A DNA stretch of 64,000 nt from Climacium dendroides (lineage: Eukaryota; Streptophyta; Bryopsida; Hypnales; Climaciaceae). The stretch is from assembly GCA_950106755.1 (NCBI GenBank), contig CATNNA010000008.1:1302001-1366000 (forward strand). The letters run 5' to 3'. Position 1 is the first letter of the stretch. Each line of letters starts with the position of its first letter. The translations under genes were made by a program, and so were the position numbers. The notes under the pieces were generated by a model. That model did no database searches. It was given only the letters and a program-made list of their open reading frames with translations, and was not told the origin of the DNA. Positions 62,926-64,000 of the stretch are shown piece after piece.

Positions 62926-63615
62926 TTATTGTCGAGTCGAGGATAAAGACAGGGCTACCTCAATGACTTCGAACTAAATCTCATTTTCCAAAATTCAATC
63001 ACAAGTACTTAAACCCATTAAATGCTTAGATACAACATCATCGACTCGACAATAAATAATTTGGCGTCATAATTCAACTCGGGACAATCAAAACATCTAT
63101 GAATATTACAAAATACTACAGTCAATAATACCTCTGACAGAAAGTATAATCATCAAGTCGTCAATAACATTAAATCACAGTACATTGGAAAATGATTGTC
63201 GTCAAACCGATGATAATCCGTGAACATTTTGTGACCCACAATTATCGTCGAGTCGATGATACAAATAAAAGAATTTGTTCGAAACTTTGTATCGTCGAAT
63301 CGATGATAACCTGACAAAGACTTTGTGAACCACAATTGTCGTTGACTCGATGATATAGATAAAATAGTATATTGGTAAAGGGTTATCGTCGAACCGATGA
63401 TAAACTCACAAAAACATTGTGAACCTAATCATCACCGAATCGATGATATTGATAAGACAGTACGTTGGAATATATTTATCTTCGAATCAATGATAACCTC
63501 CAAATCATTCTGTGAACCACAATTACTGTGAAACGGATGATGAACATCAAACAGTAATTACTAGAAAGGAGTTATCGTCGAGTCGACGATGACCTCACAA
63601 ATATACAGTGAGAAT
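62926..63615. repeat. ~94-bp tandem repeat built from imperfect palindromes
   Basis: A dyad with arms close to TTATCGTCGA and TCGATGATAA around one central base recurs at about 63,147, 63,195, 63,241, 63,290, 63,335, 63,383, 63,427, 63,476, 63,521 and 63,572, about 47 bp apart. Alternate spacers are related: one type resembles CCTCACAAA with TTGTGAACCACA, the other ATAAGACAGTA with TTGGAAA. The true period is therefore ~94 bp. Two outlying dyads lie at 62,926 (GTCGAGTCGA) and 63,037 (TCGACTCGAC), 110-111 bp apart. The array sits upstream of the minus-strand transposase-like frame. Protein-binding sites, subterminal transposon repeats or a plain minisatellite are all possible. Confidence 0.8.
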
Positions 63616-63665
63616 GTTTCCAAATATTTCGCCGCATATTTCGGAAGGTTCATTCCGAAGACTAA

Positions 63666-63863
63666 ATGATGGCTAACACAACAACGTCTCCTTACAAAAT
63701 AGAAGTCCATGAACTTACATGTACATGTCAATTGAACTGGAATGAACAGAAGTGCACTTACAAGGTCTCTGAAAAGCTAGAAAGAAGAGGAAGAAGAAGA
63801 GGATACAATGTGTACCTCAAACTTACAGAGCCTGACAGAACTTATGCGGTTCACAATCAATAA
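63666..63863 (+). CDS. Short unrecognised reading frame, doubtful gene
   Basis: This is a 65-codon frame on the plus strand starting at ATGATGGC and ending at TAA followed by TGA. The product is basic in the middle (RRGRRRG) and has three cysteines in its first half (TCTC, KC). I recognise no family, signal peptide or membrane segment. It follows the dyad array and points away from the transposase-like gene, so a divergent transcript is conceivable. On the opposite strand the same stretch contains several donor-like GTAAGT motifs, so it could instead belong to the 5' region of the minus-strand gene. A frame of this length can arise by chance. Confidence 0.2.
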   Translation: MMANTTTSPYKIEVHELTCTCQLNWNEQKCTYKVSEKLERRGRRRGYNVYLKLTEPDRTYAVHNQ

Positions 63864-64000
63864 TGACGTTTGAAACTCAGAAGCTCTCGTCGCCCTGAAC
63901 CAACCTGGAAAGGAACAACGATAAGCTCTTGGCAAAGAAGATGGGGGAGTGATGTGCGCAAGTGACGGACCAACAAATGGTGAGAGAAAATCGAATGTCA
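63864..64000. other. Window end, nothing recognised
   Basis: These 137 bp contain no repeat copy, RNA gene or convincing frame. If the transposon-like element extends further, its outer end lies beyond the window. Confidence 0.5.

Noticed and set aside
63153..63335. 60-codon minus-strand frame as a gene
   Set aside because: It is a translation of the palindromic ~94-bp repeat (recurring YHRFDD) and has no independent support.

Overview
This window is eukaryotic repeat-rich DNA, most likely from a land plant. About 93% of it (1 to ~59,376) is one uninterrupted head-to-tail satellite array with a 365-bp unit. From the spacing of unit starts I count 162 complete units plus a truncated 163rd at the right edge. 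One unit lost 37 bp and four gained 2 bp; all the others keep the 365-bp spacing. The left end of the array lies outside the window. The plant assignment is an inference. It rests on the satellite architecture (a dimer of ~180-bp halves with higher-order repeats) and on the adjacent transposase-like gene, whose family I associate mainly with mosses, ferns and lycophytes.

The array is organised at several scales. Each 365-bp unit is itself a diverged dimer of two ~182-bp halves. Units carry diagnostic variants that recur at multi-unit spacings, giving higher-order repeats (HORs): a 6-mer of 2,190 bp (7,264-15,293), several 5-mers of 1,825-1,827 bp (1-2,920; 21,868-25,517; 25,153-28,806; 29,902-34,281; 38,662-41,216) and 2-mers of 730 bp (43,772-45,231; 51,802-53,991; 55,452-57,276). 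A seven-unit block is also duplicated 6,574 bp away. Some variants occur in only part of the array, so it has local homogenisation domains. Reading frames of about 93-131 codons occur on both strands of nearly every unit, but I judge them non-coding.

The array ends in a degenerate partial copy at ~59,376. A short AT-rich stretch with two hairpins and a degenerate ~65-bp tandem repeat follows (59,385-59,526). Then comes a minus-strand transposon-like gene. Its main frame (62,826 to 60,343) encodes an 827-residue segment with a cysteine cluster, a helix-turn-helix-like segment and a DUF7869-type, RNase H-like catalytic core. A single in-frame TAG is followed by 117 more open codons in the same frame (60,342 to 59,989). 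The segment has no ATG at its upstream end and a splice-acceptor-like sequence lies there, so the 5' exon(s) are missing or unidentified.

Upstream of that gene, 62,926-63,615 holds a regularly spaced series of imperfect palindromes arranged as a ~94-bp tandem repeat. This could be a regulatory or transposase-binding region, or simply a minisatellite. The last ~400 bp contain one short plus-strand reading frame of unknown status. No tRNA, rRNA, CRISPR array or bacterial-type operon was seen.
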